64,000 bases of DNA from Otis tarda. Its lineage: Eukaryota > Chordata > Aves > Otidiformes > Otididae. The stretch is taken from the NCBI GenBank assembly GCA_026413225.1, contig CM048554.1:47587963-47651962 (forward strand). Direction: 5' to 3'. Made by a program: the position numbers and the translations under genes. Shown piece by piece: positions 23,331 through 36,671 of this stretch (the stretch's first letter is position 1; each line of letters opens with the position of its first letter). Below the pieces are notes generated by a model. That model saw only the letters and a list, made by a program, of their open reading frames with translations. It made no database searches and was not told the DNA's origin.

Positions 23331-25129
23331 ATCCATTATGTATCAGTTTTATATATAGCTTAATAAAATAGTTTTATTAATAAAGTAGTTTAATGCTGAG
23401 ATTTGAAAAAAAATAGCATTCTGGCTGTGAACAGTGTTAAAAATTGTTCTGCTGAGTGTGTTTGCAATTGTAATTTTAAAAATCTAAAAATTTTGCTGAC
23501 ACTAAATTATGAGAAGGGGTGGGATAACAACAGGTCTAGAGACATATGTTGTATACTTTCTGATGTGGTTACAATGCTACTTAAATGTTCCAGTAGTACT
23601 TTTCAAGATAATCACTGACTTTCTAATGAGTGTACGCTAATTTCATGTAGAGTGAAAAAAATAATTTTCAATTTTGAAATTATCATACAAACATTTTGCA
23701 GCTGTAGCTGTCAGACTTTGATTACTAATTAACTGCTGTGCACCGCCTTTAAGTCTCTTATTCAACAAGCAGCACCAAACAGTAATTTCAAATCAGGTAT
23801 ATAAATTTTTGCTAGTATAAGAAAGGTCCATGAGAAACAAATTTTGATGGATATGCATATCACAATATGGATATACTCTGTCACAATGGCTAGTAAGTTT
23901 AATATTGTAGGTATAACACCATGTTCATGACAAGATGATTTTCAAGTTAGTGTTTTGGGAAGTTACACAGGCTGAGAATGATATGCTGCACTGTGATCCT
24001 TGATTGTTCAGTGCTGTTGTTTCTTTGGGTGGATGACATGGAAGATCAGTTCCTCTTCTACTGTTTGTTGAGGGCTGAAGCATCATCCTGTAGACCTTAT
24101 GAGCCCTTTGTATGCACTGTGCAGCTTGGCCACTGTTCTCTCATCCTCATAAGTTCTGGCATAGCTCTTATGACTGGTGCTATGGCTGAATGAAAATATC
24201 TTCACCAGCCAGACTCATATTCATCTAGTCCTGTCAAAATGCTGAAAATTACCTGTTTTCTGATTATATGACAACTATGGAAACATAGCAACAACTGCAT
24301 CGTATATTAGATAATAGCCTAGTAAAGCAGCTCATCTGTGACAGTGGGAGGTCTCAGAAGCGCTGAAAGAAATGCAAGAAATTTAGTTTGGAGTAGTTGT
24401 GTTACTTTATACCCGGACAAACTTGTTTCAGGCCTTGCTGCAATGAATGGAACAGACTGACATGCTCCCTGCTGCTTAATCCCTGCCTTTTCTGTGTATT
24501 TGTAGCCCTCTTACTGGGTGTGTGAAGAAAGATACCTTGGTTTTGATACTTATCCATATCTTGTGATTTCCCAGTGTCTATTTTGCGTTTCTTTTTCTGG
24601 ACAGTTGGCCACAGAAGTGGTACTAGTGCCATTATTCCTAACCATAATTTCTACAGGCACTAATGTCTAAAAAGTTTTAGAGGAATTCTTGAGCATATAT
24701 AGAAAATTTTCTTCTGCTATTGACCTATTAGGTACTCATGCAAACTGAAATAATCCTTGTTTTTTCTGGGTTCTAGCTGCTTTTTATTTGGTAAAGTTAT
24801 GAGAGCTGTTTCAAAAGTGAAGAAATCTGAATTTTCTAGAATCTTTTTTACAGGAATATTCTAATATACTGCAGAAAATACAGCGCCTTTTACTAAAGCA
24901 AGTCACTAAGCCAGTGTGTCAAGGGAAGAAGGGGAAAAAGTGCCTGAATAGATAAGAAAAATTAATGTCCTTTGGAATCTCAAAAGCTGAATGAAAAATT
25001 ACCATTGTCTCCTGACTCAAAAGGAAAAAATAATAACAACTGTGAAATATAAATATAAATATAAATGCTTATTCTGGGAAATATCTTGCTTCTTTTGGAA
25101 TGTAACTAGCTGTGTTCCCTAGGTTGTGC

Positions 25130-25590
25130 AGATTTTCACCTGCAAATATGGATATTCCCACCCATCAAACATCACTGATTTCTCTTTTATCTCTTTGCTC
25201 TGTTGACATTGCTTTTTTCTCAGATCTGAAACACTTTTTTGCATGTCATGTGTTGTTTTATTTTCCCCATTCCTTCACCTTTCTGCCTCTGTCATTTTTG
25301 CTTTGTTATTTTAGCTGTTTGTAATTTTTCATTCCTCATTGCATCTTGTCTCTTCTTTATTCCTCTTTTTGCTCTTCTTCTCATTTTATATATAGATCTA
25401 CTAAACTTCTCTCCTTTTATTTCATTCCTTTGTTCATTTACTAACAACCTATCACTTTTTTTCTGAAGCATTGCACCTACTTATTCGTTTTGCCTTTTCT
25501 TTTTTTTTTTTCTTCCCTTTACTTTTTCCCCCCACCCTAATATTTTATTTTTTGTTTTCTCTTCCTTCTCTTCCACTACAGAGCTGATGA
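25130..25590 (+). repeat. T/C-rich (polypyrimidine-biased) block
   Basis: For roughly 450 bases the + strand is strongly enriched in T and C (many ttttct, cttctc, tcctc runs and a tttttttttttcttccc stretch), with few purine runs. It is compositionally unlike flanking intron. The short ORFs here are hydrophobic by composition only. Function unknown. Confidence 0.6.
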
Positions 25591-25744
25591 TAATGGAAAA
25601 TTCTGTGGGGGTATATCTCTTAAGAAGCTAGTGTCTTGGAGGTTTCCATGTTGGTGGTGGTACACAATTCAGGTGAATTTTAGATTAAAAATAATTTACA
25701 AGGCTTGAAGTAAAAATTAAACAAAACAAAACAAAACACCCTGG

Positions 25745-25905
25745 AATAAATGGCTAGAGTACTAGTCTTAAAAGGCTTGGTTTCAGTTCCACACTTCATT
25801 GGAAGTTTTCTGTGATTATAAGCACTTCTGAGCTAGATTCACAGCAATCTTTATTACCTCTTATTTAAACTTGTAGTTTAGTTCTCCATCTGTAAAATGC
25901 CAGAA
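25745..25905 (+). repeat. Probable MIR SINE
   Basis: ggctagagtactagtcttaa, ggcttggtttcagttcc, and the closing gttctccatctgtaaaatgcc match in order the MIR pattern (gtggttagagcactgg..., ...gggttcgaatccc..., ...cctcatctgtaaaatggg). The tRNA-like head and tail are both represented, with heavy divergence, as expected for this ancient amniote SINE. Confidence 0.55.
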
Positions 25906-28900
25906 ACATTAACTTATATTATTGTAGTAATACTATTATTCACCATAATATATATTTCACTTATACATATTAACAGTTACCCACACTGGGATCATATAGA
26001 TACCTTAAGTAGATGGGCAGAAAATTTACCTCATGCCCTACTGAAATGGTTCATGCAGAATCATTATAGTGCTGCTCTGTGTTACTGACTCACTCCAACA
26101 GAGTATCCTTTGCACTCAGAATTGCTGTGAAAATAAGGCAAAGGAATCAGAGCAAGCTTTGTGTTCCTATTCTGGAAGCAGTTCTTGATGGAAAATATAT
26201 GTTTCCTGGTTCATTTTCACCAGTTACAGTAGTAGTAAATAGCAAGCTAAAATACTAGGGAACTTTACACATTTTTTTTTTTTTTTAAATTACAAAATAC
26301 ACCTACCAAGGTGAAGCTGTTTTTAAGAAACTATGAAGTTATTGCATTTTACATTGCAAAAGAGTTCTCCCTAAAGATAGTACTTGCATCTTATTTAAAA
26401 TAAAAGTATGGAAAAAAAGAGTGATGGACTTCTGATAATTAAGGAACGTAAGATTGAGATCTTAGAGGGGTTTTCTGTATAATTTGGAAAACTTTGTATT
26501 CTTCTTTTTGTCAAATAAAAAAATTAAGATGCCTGAAATAAGCTGCAAAAATATTAAAATATTCAAGAAAATTACACACATAACACATTAATCTTACTTT
26601 CTAATCATGCTTTCTTTCCTCATTTGAGACTAAATAGAATGACAGCGGGAACATTACAGGAATATTAGCTGTATGTCAAAATACTTTACTGGGAATTGGT
26701 TTTATACCTCTGTGGGATCGTTTGCACCTTTTCGGTATTTTATCCTACTGCATGACTCCTGTGCTTAATACTGCAGCTGTAGTAGTATCAAACTGGACTG
26801 TAATTTGAACTGTAATTTAAAGTGAACACTGTACTTAAATGAAGTATAGCTATGGCAGGAAAATATTTTTGAAGCCCATATCCAACTGCTATGGTCCAGA
26901 GGTATGAGGGGATGCTAGTATGCACACACTGGTCAGAATTGGGGATTCTCAGGTGCCTGAGGTAGTTTACAGTGGAGCGGGAGTCTTCAAAGCTTTTAGC
27001 TGTTAAGCTTTAAATTTCTGTTAAGCATCTGTAAATGCTGGTGAGATAGTCGAATTTGGGTGAATTTTCATGGAGATGATAAAAGGCATTTCCTTGTCAC
27101 TGAGACATTCTTAAGATTTCAAAACAGGTTGTCAATCACCTTCAGCAAGCAGGACTTCTAGTGTATTTTTAAAGGGAGGGGGAAGAGAAAAATTCTATGA
27201 ATTTATTTAATTTATTATCTTTTTGGAAGTTATATTTTTCTAATAATTTTGATAACTTGGAAAAAATTAAGAGTGAACAGAGGTGCAAATGAATACCCAT
27301 TCATTTATCAAGTTAGTCAACCTAGTAATCTGAAAACTAGGGTAAAGGAAAGTTGGCTGCTTATAAAAACAGTCCAAGTGAAACCAGCATCTGAATGGAA
27401 CAGAAAATATGTTTTTCTACCTAAGAAGCTGAATGAACATTCTTAGTACAAATGCTTTACCTAAGGAAATACAGTTATGGAAGGCAAGGCACACAGTTTT
27501 ACAATTTCACTTCTTAAAGCTCTGTGCTTTGAAAAAGCTTTAGAGCTGGTTGTAGTCCCAGAAAATAAGAGATTTTGAAGTCTCCTTTTAAAAGGAAAAA
27601 CAAGAAAAAAGTTCTGGGAAGCCTGATTTATAGATATTTGCATCAATAAAAGATTGAAATATTGAATCAATAGGCTTAAACAATATCTAGAGGTATTTTG
27701 GACAACTGAAAAGGATAAATACAGAACCAGGTAGCAGAATTCCTTCCTACTCATATTAATAAAAATACTGTGTAAAGAATCAGAGAATGATACTGAAATT
27801 GAAAGAAATTGAATTCAAGAGCTGCAAATATATAATTTTCATTGAAAGACTACCAAAATATTTGGGAAGGAAACAAAAGAATGTCTTTGACAGTTAGTTC
27901 CCTATAATGTTTTAATAATGTATTTGTAGTTTAAATGTTCTAATTTGTGCTAATTTGGGAGAGAGAAATTTTTCACCAGTGCAGCACTTTTCTATATTGC
28001 TCTGTAAAACAGAACTATAAATTCTTTCAAATCAGAAGTGCTCTAATAAGTGCAGAAAAGAGCAAATTTATTTTGTCAGCAAACAAAACCAAGCTGTAGT
28101 TCTGCAGGCTCGTGATGTAAACTAATAATTTTTTAAAAATTACTATGTGAGTACCAGTAACTTGGTCTTATACCTTTCCTGAGGAAGAAGATTGCAAGTA
28201 GCTTTAAGGACTGGACATAAAGATAATTCAATAATATTTTATTAGTTTTATTAAAAAAACCCAAGAGAACCTTCTTATTAAATGAATGACCAGTAGAAAT
28301 TAGCCTTAGAAGGTGAGGAAAATGCAGTGCTGTGGACTTCATGTGACATCAGATGTAAATTTTGATTTCTGCAAGTCTAGGATTAAACTCATAGTTTATG
28401 GAATTTTCTAAATATTAGGAAACAAATGAGTACTAATTTTTATTGAAAAAAAACCACAAACCCAAACAGGTATGATTACTTTTCTTTTTTACTGGTGAAT
28501 TGCTTAATGTAGAAGGTAGTTCAGCTATTAATAAAAGACTAAAATGTGACAAATGTAACAAGAAAGCTTATTAAAAAAAAAATTTCTATTGTCCATAATC
28601 ACCCCATACCACTCTTACATTCCCCTTTTTTCATTAAGCAAGAGTTGTGCATAAGTCTTTCAGAAAATAAATAGAATAATGCCAAGATAATGTGTTTTGT
28701 TGTGAAATAATGTCGTTTCTTTCCTCACAAAGATGCATGTAAGCTTTTTATTTTCAAGGAAGGAGAGCCCAGAGGTTTCATTCAATATTTAATGTTTATA
28801 TTTTATAGTCCTTGTAATGTGGGGTAATTCAGTCAGTGTAATATTTTGGATGGTAGAAAAGTTCAAACATGAAAATTCCATTTGGACTGTCTGTGCTGCA

Positions 28901-31900
28901 GATCAGAAATCTCTAAGGGTATTTAATCATTCAGAATAAGAAAGGTTTCTTTAATTTTTAAACAAGTATTTCATTTTATGTTTTATTTAAATTGTCTTAA
29001 CATTTACATAGAACCCCTTGAAGGCTTGGAAAGTTGAAATTTATGTTAGATTAAAAAAATAAATAATTATGGAGCATAGTGTATGTGGAGATCTACTAGA
29101 GGAAGAAAAGGTACTCTTTGAGTGTGAGGATATTCTGATAACTACAAAATACGACTTGCAAAAATTATTGATTTATATAGTGATTATTTGTTTTAAAGGA
29201 ACTGGAAACCAGATTCCTAGAGAAATGTTGTGGTAATATGTAATCCTGCCTCCCACAATAGCATGAATATTTAAAGTAGTCATATATATGAGAAACTCGA
29301 AGTTGTAAAAGTGTAATTATTGCTTATGAGACAGGGGAATTACAGCCACAAGGATAGTTTCTTTTTCTATATATTAAGGGATGGATATTTTTTGGAATTA
29401 CACAGGAAACATGGGCTAAAGAAAGCTAGGTTTGTGCTGCCGCTGTCAACCTTTGGGAAAATTAAGACAGCAAAGTCTAAACATTGTAAACATGGAAAGG
29501 AACAACACAAGCTTCTTGGTGAAATGTTGTACAGCCTAGTGTGGTCCATGAGGGACCAGGACAGAGAGAAGAAATGAGGGGTGTTGGAGGTAGAAAGTTC
29601 CAATAGTAACTGAAAACCTTAAGAAAATGCATTTCTTACAGTAAGCTTTTGTATCTTTAGATTGTTACTCTACTCTGAAAAATGACTGAAAATGTTTATG
29701 TATTTTCTCATAGTTACCAGTTGTATGTTCCAGGAATGCTCATTTTGGCCTAGGTTGCTGTGTCATATTTTACTGACAGTCCCTTGGGGTTGATGGCAAG
29801 ATATATATCATCCCCCCTTGGCTTTCAATCAGTCCCCTGTACAGGGACTTAGGAAAATAGATTAACTTGCATTGTTTAACAAACAGCACTAAAAAGAAGG
29901 TATTTATTTACTTCTTACTTAAATGTGCTAATGACAGTTTATGTGCTGTAATTTCTGAGTGTACCAGTAAAATGCTAATCTGCTTGTGTCTGTCAGGTAT
30001 TTCGCTTACAGTTCTGATTTCTTCAGCTGTTGAGCAAGGACTTTACTCTTACCACTGCAGGAGTGTTTTCCCAGCCCACTAAAGAAGGACGAAAATTTTA
30101 GTTAAAGCCATTAACCCTGAAAAGATTGATTATTCAAATCTGCCTATTGACAGCAATACGCTATTCTCAATTTAGAGTTTACTAAATATTTGTTACTAAA
30201 CAACTTTGTTTCCCTCATGTTATTAGATTGCAAATTATTTCACATATTTTGGGTGGAAATCTAGATGTGGGATTTTCATCCTGTTAACTTGTCTTTTTGT
30301 CTTTCCTCTGTTCTGGCATTTTCTAGCTGGTAGGAACTTCAGGCTAAACCCAATTTGGTTTCACTGTGATTATTCCTTGCTTCCAGATTTGGCATATATA
30401 TTGGCTTGTTTTTCACTGTGTCTAGCCAAAATGGCATAGTAGTCTAATATGATTCATTTCACTGAAGGATTTGAAAAAAAAAATATTTTCTGTCTGATTT
30501 GAGAGCAGAAGGTTTCTTGGGAAACTTGCACAGAAATGATACAACAATTAATTTAGATTTTCACTATAACCATTTGCTTGTTGAGACTAACTCTAGCAGA
30601 TGTTATTAGCCATATTCAGTGGTCTTTGGAAGGTATTATTTGGCTTTGTCACAGTATACAAGTATGTACAAGTGTAACTGTGTCTAAGTTTACACCTTAA
30701 ATGAAAGATACAATGTATGGTATAGACAGTGGTTCTATGTATAAATACGCAAACTCTTCACAACATGCTTTCCTTTCAGCTCCAAATATTTTTCTCAAAT
30801 ACAATCAGTGATAAGCCAGCATGCATTAGCAGTGGTTTTCTTTTTTATTTTCATTTTGATACATATGCAAAATGTTGATGACAAATTGATTCTTGAAGTT
30901 AGTTAATACTTCCGTGTAATTTTTAAGGAAATATCTAGTATCAGATACTCTGTGTTGCTGTATTTACTTCTGTCTGTGATATCATTTGTCTTTGATTCTC
31001 AGTCATGAGAATGTCTTAATGTAATTCAAATTTGCGGTGCTTTCAGAGAACCATAATGTGAAATCATCATTTTATTGCATCATTTACTGGGAGGAGGGGG
31101 AAATTACTTTAAAATGAGACAGTTTCACTTTAAAAATTAATTTTAAAACTTTCATATCTTTTTATCTAGAGAAACCTTTTGTTAAAAAACAGTTTACACC
31201 TGTTCAGACAGAGATGTCCTTAGAATTTTTAAACCTGGATATTTACATTAAGAATTTACATGCTATTTCTCTTTGATAAACTAAACTCTCAAAAACAAAT
31301 AGTTAAAACCTGCCCCAGTGTTTCAGCTTTTTCTGAGATTTTTGAATCACATCTGGTTAATAAGAATTTTCTTTTCTTCACTTCTTCCCCGCCTACATTA
31401 AAAGTACCTTTTCTGTCACACAGCCTTTGCAGTTTTCCCTTAGGGACATATAATGGAGTTCATCAAAGTGAAAAAAGTGAGTCACACAGTCATTTATTTA
31501 CTCATGTAAGACAATAATGGTGTTGCTAGTTACCCAGGCACACTTTCATTTTTTAGCTTGTGGAAAAGCTGGGAGTTAAAAAGTCTTTGCAGACTAGACT
31601 ACAAGTAAAAAGAAAGAAATTAGATCATAGCTACATGGTGGTTACTGTCTCTTTTAATGCTGTTTGTTGCCTTTAGCAGCAATGAGCAGAAATGTTGTTG
31701 CTCTAGATACGCTAGAATATCTAATTATATAAATTATGAAAAGGAAGTCCTGTTTTCATGGCATAGAGAGTCAAAGGATATTTATTTTATTGTGATTAAA
31801 ATATCAGTTTAGATTTTAAAATTATCTCTATCTAGTTTCCTGGGCACAAGCTACCTAATGTATATATTTTTAAAAAAATACTTTCCCAGATCTCTCTGTG

Positions 31901-33981
31901 TTTTGCAAATAAAGTTTTCTTACTGTTCCTCTGTGGTGATTTCAGGATTCTGACTGTCCCACTTAACTCTGTATATAAGGTTTCATGTATATCTGCTAGA
32001 CTGATGACTATGTTTTGAACATAGAATTCCGTGCCTGCTCTATTTTCCTTTCCAGCCCTGTAGAACTGGAGTTTAAAGAGTTCGTGGTGCTAGGCTAACT
32101 AACAGCAGAAGACCTTTTCCATGAGTGCTGTAAGAGCATCTTGGAATCACTCTGAATGCTAGGCTGGCTCTGATGGGTTTATCAGAGAACAGAGGATTCC
32201 TGACAGTGGTATCATCTGCTAGGAGTGCTTTGTGTTGTTTTAATTCCTCATTTGCCTTAGCTAAATCTAAGAGGAGTTCCATTAGTAGCGCAGTGAAATA
32301 GAGAAGAGCCCTGCATTCCCTAGTTATCTCTGCGACTTCTGCCTGTCTGTGCAGTAAATTTGCTCCATAATGAACTGTCCTGTCCCTGTCCTTCAGTTGC
32401 CCAGCTCTGGGGATTTGCAGTGCATATAGGGTCCCTTCTAGCCAGCATGTCTGGGTTTGCTTCCCAGGGACATTGTGCACCAAAACTACAGTGGTTTGGG
32501 CTTACATCGAATACCAGAAGCTGTGAAAGATTCCTGCATGCAACAGTCAGATACAGCCCGGACTTCCAAAGGAAAGGAGAACAAAAGGGAGCCTTTCGCT
32601 AAGACTGTTTGTTTCCCAAGAGAGCCACATTACTGTGTTTTCAGCCTGGTTCCGTAAAGGGTAACTCTTACACATCCTCTGTTTATGTGATATCTTGAAC
32701 AACTGGTAATTACCTCTGAAGCAGTTAAAAGGTTGAGAATTTCCAACACAGGCAGGGCAATCCTGTATACAGAAATTTGATTATGAAACTAAAATATACC
32801 ACCTTTGTCATGTGGGAAAGATAAGTGTCTTTCTTAGATGAATATGAAATCAAAGCTTACATTGTTCTAATTTTAATACTTTTGTTAACTTCTTTTTTGG
32901 TAGATTTTTTTTCTGTGAGTGGAAGTGGTGTCTGACACCAGAAAACATTGTTGCTTTTGAATTTTTGTGTATAAGTTAATTCTACCTGTGAGGGACATCG
33001 AAATCTTCATTAAAACCTCTACAGAAGATGTAAACAAAATGTGATACAAGTTTTACCTATGCTTGGGATTCCTTTTGTTTCAGCTATTGCTCACCTTGCT
33101 GTCTTTTCCCAATGCTGCATAGTAAAATACGAGATCAAAAATTGAAATACAATTGTTTTGAATTAACTTTCTCTATCCATAGCCATGCATCCTGGGTTTA
33201 TTTTCTGAGGACATATAGAACTGCATTTCTATCTATCTATCTAGCTAGTGTAAATGAGAAGTAGAGATGGTCAGCATCAAGTATTCATCCCAAGCACAAG
33301 ATTGCTCGTGGTCCTTTATCCACTGTCTTTAGTGACTGGACCTAGTAGCTAACTTATAGATTCTGAGTGGGTACCTTTTAGCTGTTCCTAACAACGAATA
33401 AAGAATCTGAAACACTACTTCCCTTGTTAAATTCACCAGTGATCACAGTTCACTTGTGTGAAAAGGCTTGTGTCTGCCTTTCTTAGTACCTTATTTGTCT
33501 TCAGAGTTTAATTTAGTATCTCCCTGGGTGAGCAACAGCATGGGAGGTAATCAGAATTTTGATACCATGGCTTTAGGGAGTGCATTTTGTTTCTTTAATT
33601 GGTCTACATTCCACCTGCACAGAGTCTGACTTAAGATATCCAAAGGTTTTTGCAAGGTAAGCATCACTGAAATTCAACTGTAGAATTTTTGTCATGTCGT
33701 ATTTATGCTATATTTATTTATATATGATTTACACAGTCCATTGTGACTATATATTTAATACTTTACTTTTTCCCATGTTTTTCATCTGAGAGATCATTTG
33801 TTTCCATTTTTAAACGAATATTTTTCAGTAATATTTGTAATCTAATTTAAAGTGTAAAGTAAAAAAAGACATTTATAGCTTTTAAGTGCTATATCTGGAT
33901 ATTTGGATTTACTGTTTTCTACAGAACTGTTTCAACAGTAAATAATCAGAAAGTAAGTAAAGAATTTTCACTTATTCTCAG

Positions 33982-34250
33982 CAAACTGCATTCAGAGGAT
34001 GAGAAGAACACCTCCGCTAGATGAACTGCAGCCGCCTCCATACCAGGATGATAGTGGTTCTCCTCACCTTTCATGTACGCCTTCTGAAGTCGGAGACAGT
34101 AAATGTGAATTTTCCCACTGTAGCAACAGTCCAAGATGTTCATATAAGTGCCCAAGTGAGGGAAGCACAGGACATGAAATAGAAAGCTTTCATAACAAAG
34201 GATATGAAGAGGATGTACCAAGTGATAGCACAGCTGTCCTTAGTCCAGAG
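33982..34250 (+). CDS. SYT14: SYT14 coding exon 4: proline/cysteine-rich linker with PPPY motif
   Basis: A 269-nt exon entering in phase 1 (G+CA = Ala, then NCIQRMRRTPPLDEL) and leaving in phase 0 (...VLSPE|GTAAAT; donor at 34251). It encodes the second half of the linker. Features: a PPPY motif (34032-34043) that fits the WW-domain ligand consensus PPxY; several Cys residues in LSCTP, KCEF, HCSN, RCSY and KCPS; and an acidic end (GYEEDVPSDSTAVLSPE). The in-frame ATG at 33999 is internal, not a start. The phase change means this exon cannot be skipped alone without a frameshift, unlike its neighbours. The protein sequence matches SYT14 as I know it, including the block SSNSPRCSY-like cysteine region; the PPPY role is inference. 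Confidence 0.95.
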
Positions 34251-36221
34251 GTAAATGAAAACAGCTGAGTGTTCTGAAACATCATGCAAAGATTTGAGAA
34301 TTTTTTCCCCTAAAGATCAATTTACAAATACTGCAGCTCATTCATTAAGAAAAGAGTTAGTTTATCAGAAAATATAGGATTTCAGATTGTTTTTTATAGT
34401 TATCTTTATGACATCTTAACTTTAAACAAACTCGCAGGAAGAGTGATTTTTAAAATTTTTTTAAACAAGTCAGAAACTTCATTACACTATAAGGGCTGCA
34501 GTCAAAATTGATTTTCTCCCATGTAAGTTTTCAAACAACTCAAAAAAAAAAAAAACCCCAAAAATATGTTAACACTTTTCAAACTGAACACACCATAATA
34601 TAAAACATCTTTTATGAAAAAAAAAAAGATTACAAAGAATTTTTTTTTAAGTTGTTGATGGTAGTATAGAGATTTGTTCCATTTAATTTTCCTTTTTTTT
34701 TCTGCCACAAACTGTAATGATATCTATTTATTTTTACTAGGAAGAAGTAATTTTTTCTGACATGTATTTCCTTGAAGCATCTTTAACAAGCAGTTAGTGC
34801 ACTGACATCCCTGGATAAGTCTACACTAGAGATGTCATGTGCAGAAGAGACTCTTTTTGGTACAAATTTGTCCTTTGTCTCTACCTGAAGTTTTGAAGTG
34901 CGTATTAGGTCTTAGTCTTGATGTGCCAACAGCTGTTTCTGTCTTGGTGGACCTCTTGGTAAGCTGATGTTGCATATATGGGATATTGGTGCAACATCTG
35001 GAAGCCCCACCTGCTATGTGAATGTAAGGTCCTCCAGTAGGTTGGTATCTACATGTACCTGATGATCACCTGGCACCACAATCTGTATGAACTTCATTGC
35101 TGGTAAAGACCTAGTGTGTACATGTGGTCCTCAAACCCTGTCAGATGGTAGCAAATCTAATCCTAGTTCTTCCTGCTTTGTGTCATGCCAGTCATTAATG
35201 TAAGCATACCCAATAGGAAGTGAGAAGACTGCCAACCTTTTTTACAGCCACTCAACAACTTAGAGAATGGAGCTTTCAGAGGAATGAATTCCCATAGCTA
35301 TGTAGCAACTAGTTTAAAATAAGAATATCACCTTTTTAAAAATAAGAACATAACATTTATATCCAAAAGGCTTTATTGTGGCATCTGTTTGTTTACATTA
35401 TTAAGAGTATCTTTGATAATATGAAAATACACAGGAAATACAATCTATTTTACTTACTTGGAATAACTTATTATGTGAACAGTAGGTTGACCTGTACTTG
35501 TAAATATTTTGTTTCAATATCACTTATCAAACAAGCTGTTTTAAAAATATAGAGCATCAATATTTTGTTCAAAATTTGAAGTTACAATAAACAATTTTAA
35601 TGTTAAGTTTAAAATACAGTTTTAGAACTTATACCATTTGCTGAAAAATTCAGAAAGTGTGTTCAAAGCAGATACATCTTACACAGTTCTAGTAAAATTG
35701 CATTAATAAAGCCATGTTAATTTTGGGCACATTTATAGAACCCTTGTGGACTGCAACAAGAGCTGCATGTGCAAGGTGGTGTAATTCCTGTATTCTTTGC
35801 TGGCATCTCACCGTGCTCTCAGTCACCATCCAGTTCTTAAAGCACTACACTATGTTAACTTAAAAATGTGGTAATCTGACACTGAAATAACCTAGTTCTA
35901 TTTCCTAACAAATGTGTATGTATTTTAACATGTGGGGCACAGAAGAGATCATAAATGCAGCCTAATTTAATCTGAGCTCTGTCTGATTGGTTCTTGGCTT
36001 TTGGCAGTGTTGGCCAGGTAAAATCTTTTGATTTTTTTTTCTTGGCTGCTAGTCAGCCATCTCCTCAGGCTTTCGGTGTTTAATTACCTTGTTTACGAAA
36101 TGAACAAAAAGATCATAGTAACTTCATATTGCTTAGAGAAAGCCATATACTTCCTTGCAAGATTTAATAAGGGATTACAATAAATAAATAAATAAGAAGC
36201 TGCTTTTTTCTTCTTCTTCAG
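34251..36221 (+). other. SYT14 intron (2.0 kb)
   Basis: AT-rich intron with A/T homopolymers (around 34542-34556 and 34618-34628) and a short TAAA repeat (36179-36195). It ends in a strong pyrimidine tract, ttttttcttcttcttcag (AG 36220-36221). No repeat family or RNA gene recognised. Confidence 0.8.
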
Positions 36222-36671
36222 GATATGTCAGCTCGAGGATCGTCTTCACAGCTTCCTAAACCCTTTGATCCTGAGCCAGTAGCTAAATATGGCACACTGG
36301 ATGTGACTTTTGACTATGACTCACAGGAACAGAAGCTTTTGGTGACAGTGACAGCTGTCACAGACATTCCTACATACAGCAGGACAGGTGGAAGCTCGTG
36401 GCAAGTACACCTAGTTCTTCTCCCTATAAAGAAGCAGAGAGCAAAAACCAGCATCCAGCGGGGACCGTGCCCTGTCTTCACAGAGACATTCAAATTTAAT
36501 CATGTTGAGTCTGAGATGATTGGGAATTATGCAGTTCGCTTTAGACTGTACAGCGTACGTCGCATGAAAAAAGAGAGGATTGTGGGAGAAAAGATTTTTT
36601 ACTTAACAAAATTGAATCTTCAAGGGAAGATGTCAGTGCCAGTGACACTGGAACCTTCTTACAGTCTGTCT
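36222..36671 (+). CDS. SYT14: SYT14 coding exon 5: complete C2A domain
   Basis: A 450-nt exon, phase 0 at both ends (acceptor cttcttcag; donor tctGTGAGT at 36672). It encodes DMSARGSSSQLPKPFDPEP, then the whole C2A domain: strand 1 at KYGTLDVTFDYDSQEQKLLV, the DIPTYSRTGG loop, the polybasic LLPIKKQRAKTSIQRG strand, NPVF-equivalent CPVFTETFKF, and the MKKERIVGE loop. In calcium-binding synaptotagmins loops 1 and 3 carry aspartates; here loop 3 has SVRRMKKER in place of the Asp-bearing segment and loop 1 keeps only a single Asp before IPTY. This agrees with SYT14 being calcium-independent (established for the family). The ATG at 36225 is internal. If the donor were ignored, translation would stop four codons into the intron. 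Skipping would remove all of C2A in frame. Confidence 0.97.

Larger units (their letters stand above)
7490..33981 (+). other. Large SYT14 intron (26.5 kb)
   Basis: This intron lies between the two linker exons. It contains a short antisense CR1 remnant (~8960), a 21-A run (17736-17756), a TG microsatellite (22644-22674), a degraded antisense CR1 (23085-23330), a T/C-rich block (25130-25590), a probable MIR (25745-25905), and two slightly more GC-rich stretches with overlapping short ORFs (around 32050-32660 being clearest). Everything else is AT-rich intron in which I see no gene, tRNA or structured RNA. It ends at acceptor cacttattctcag (AG 33980-33981). Confidence 0.75.
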
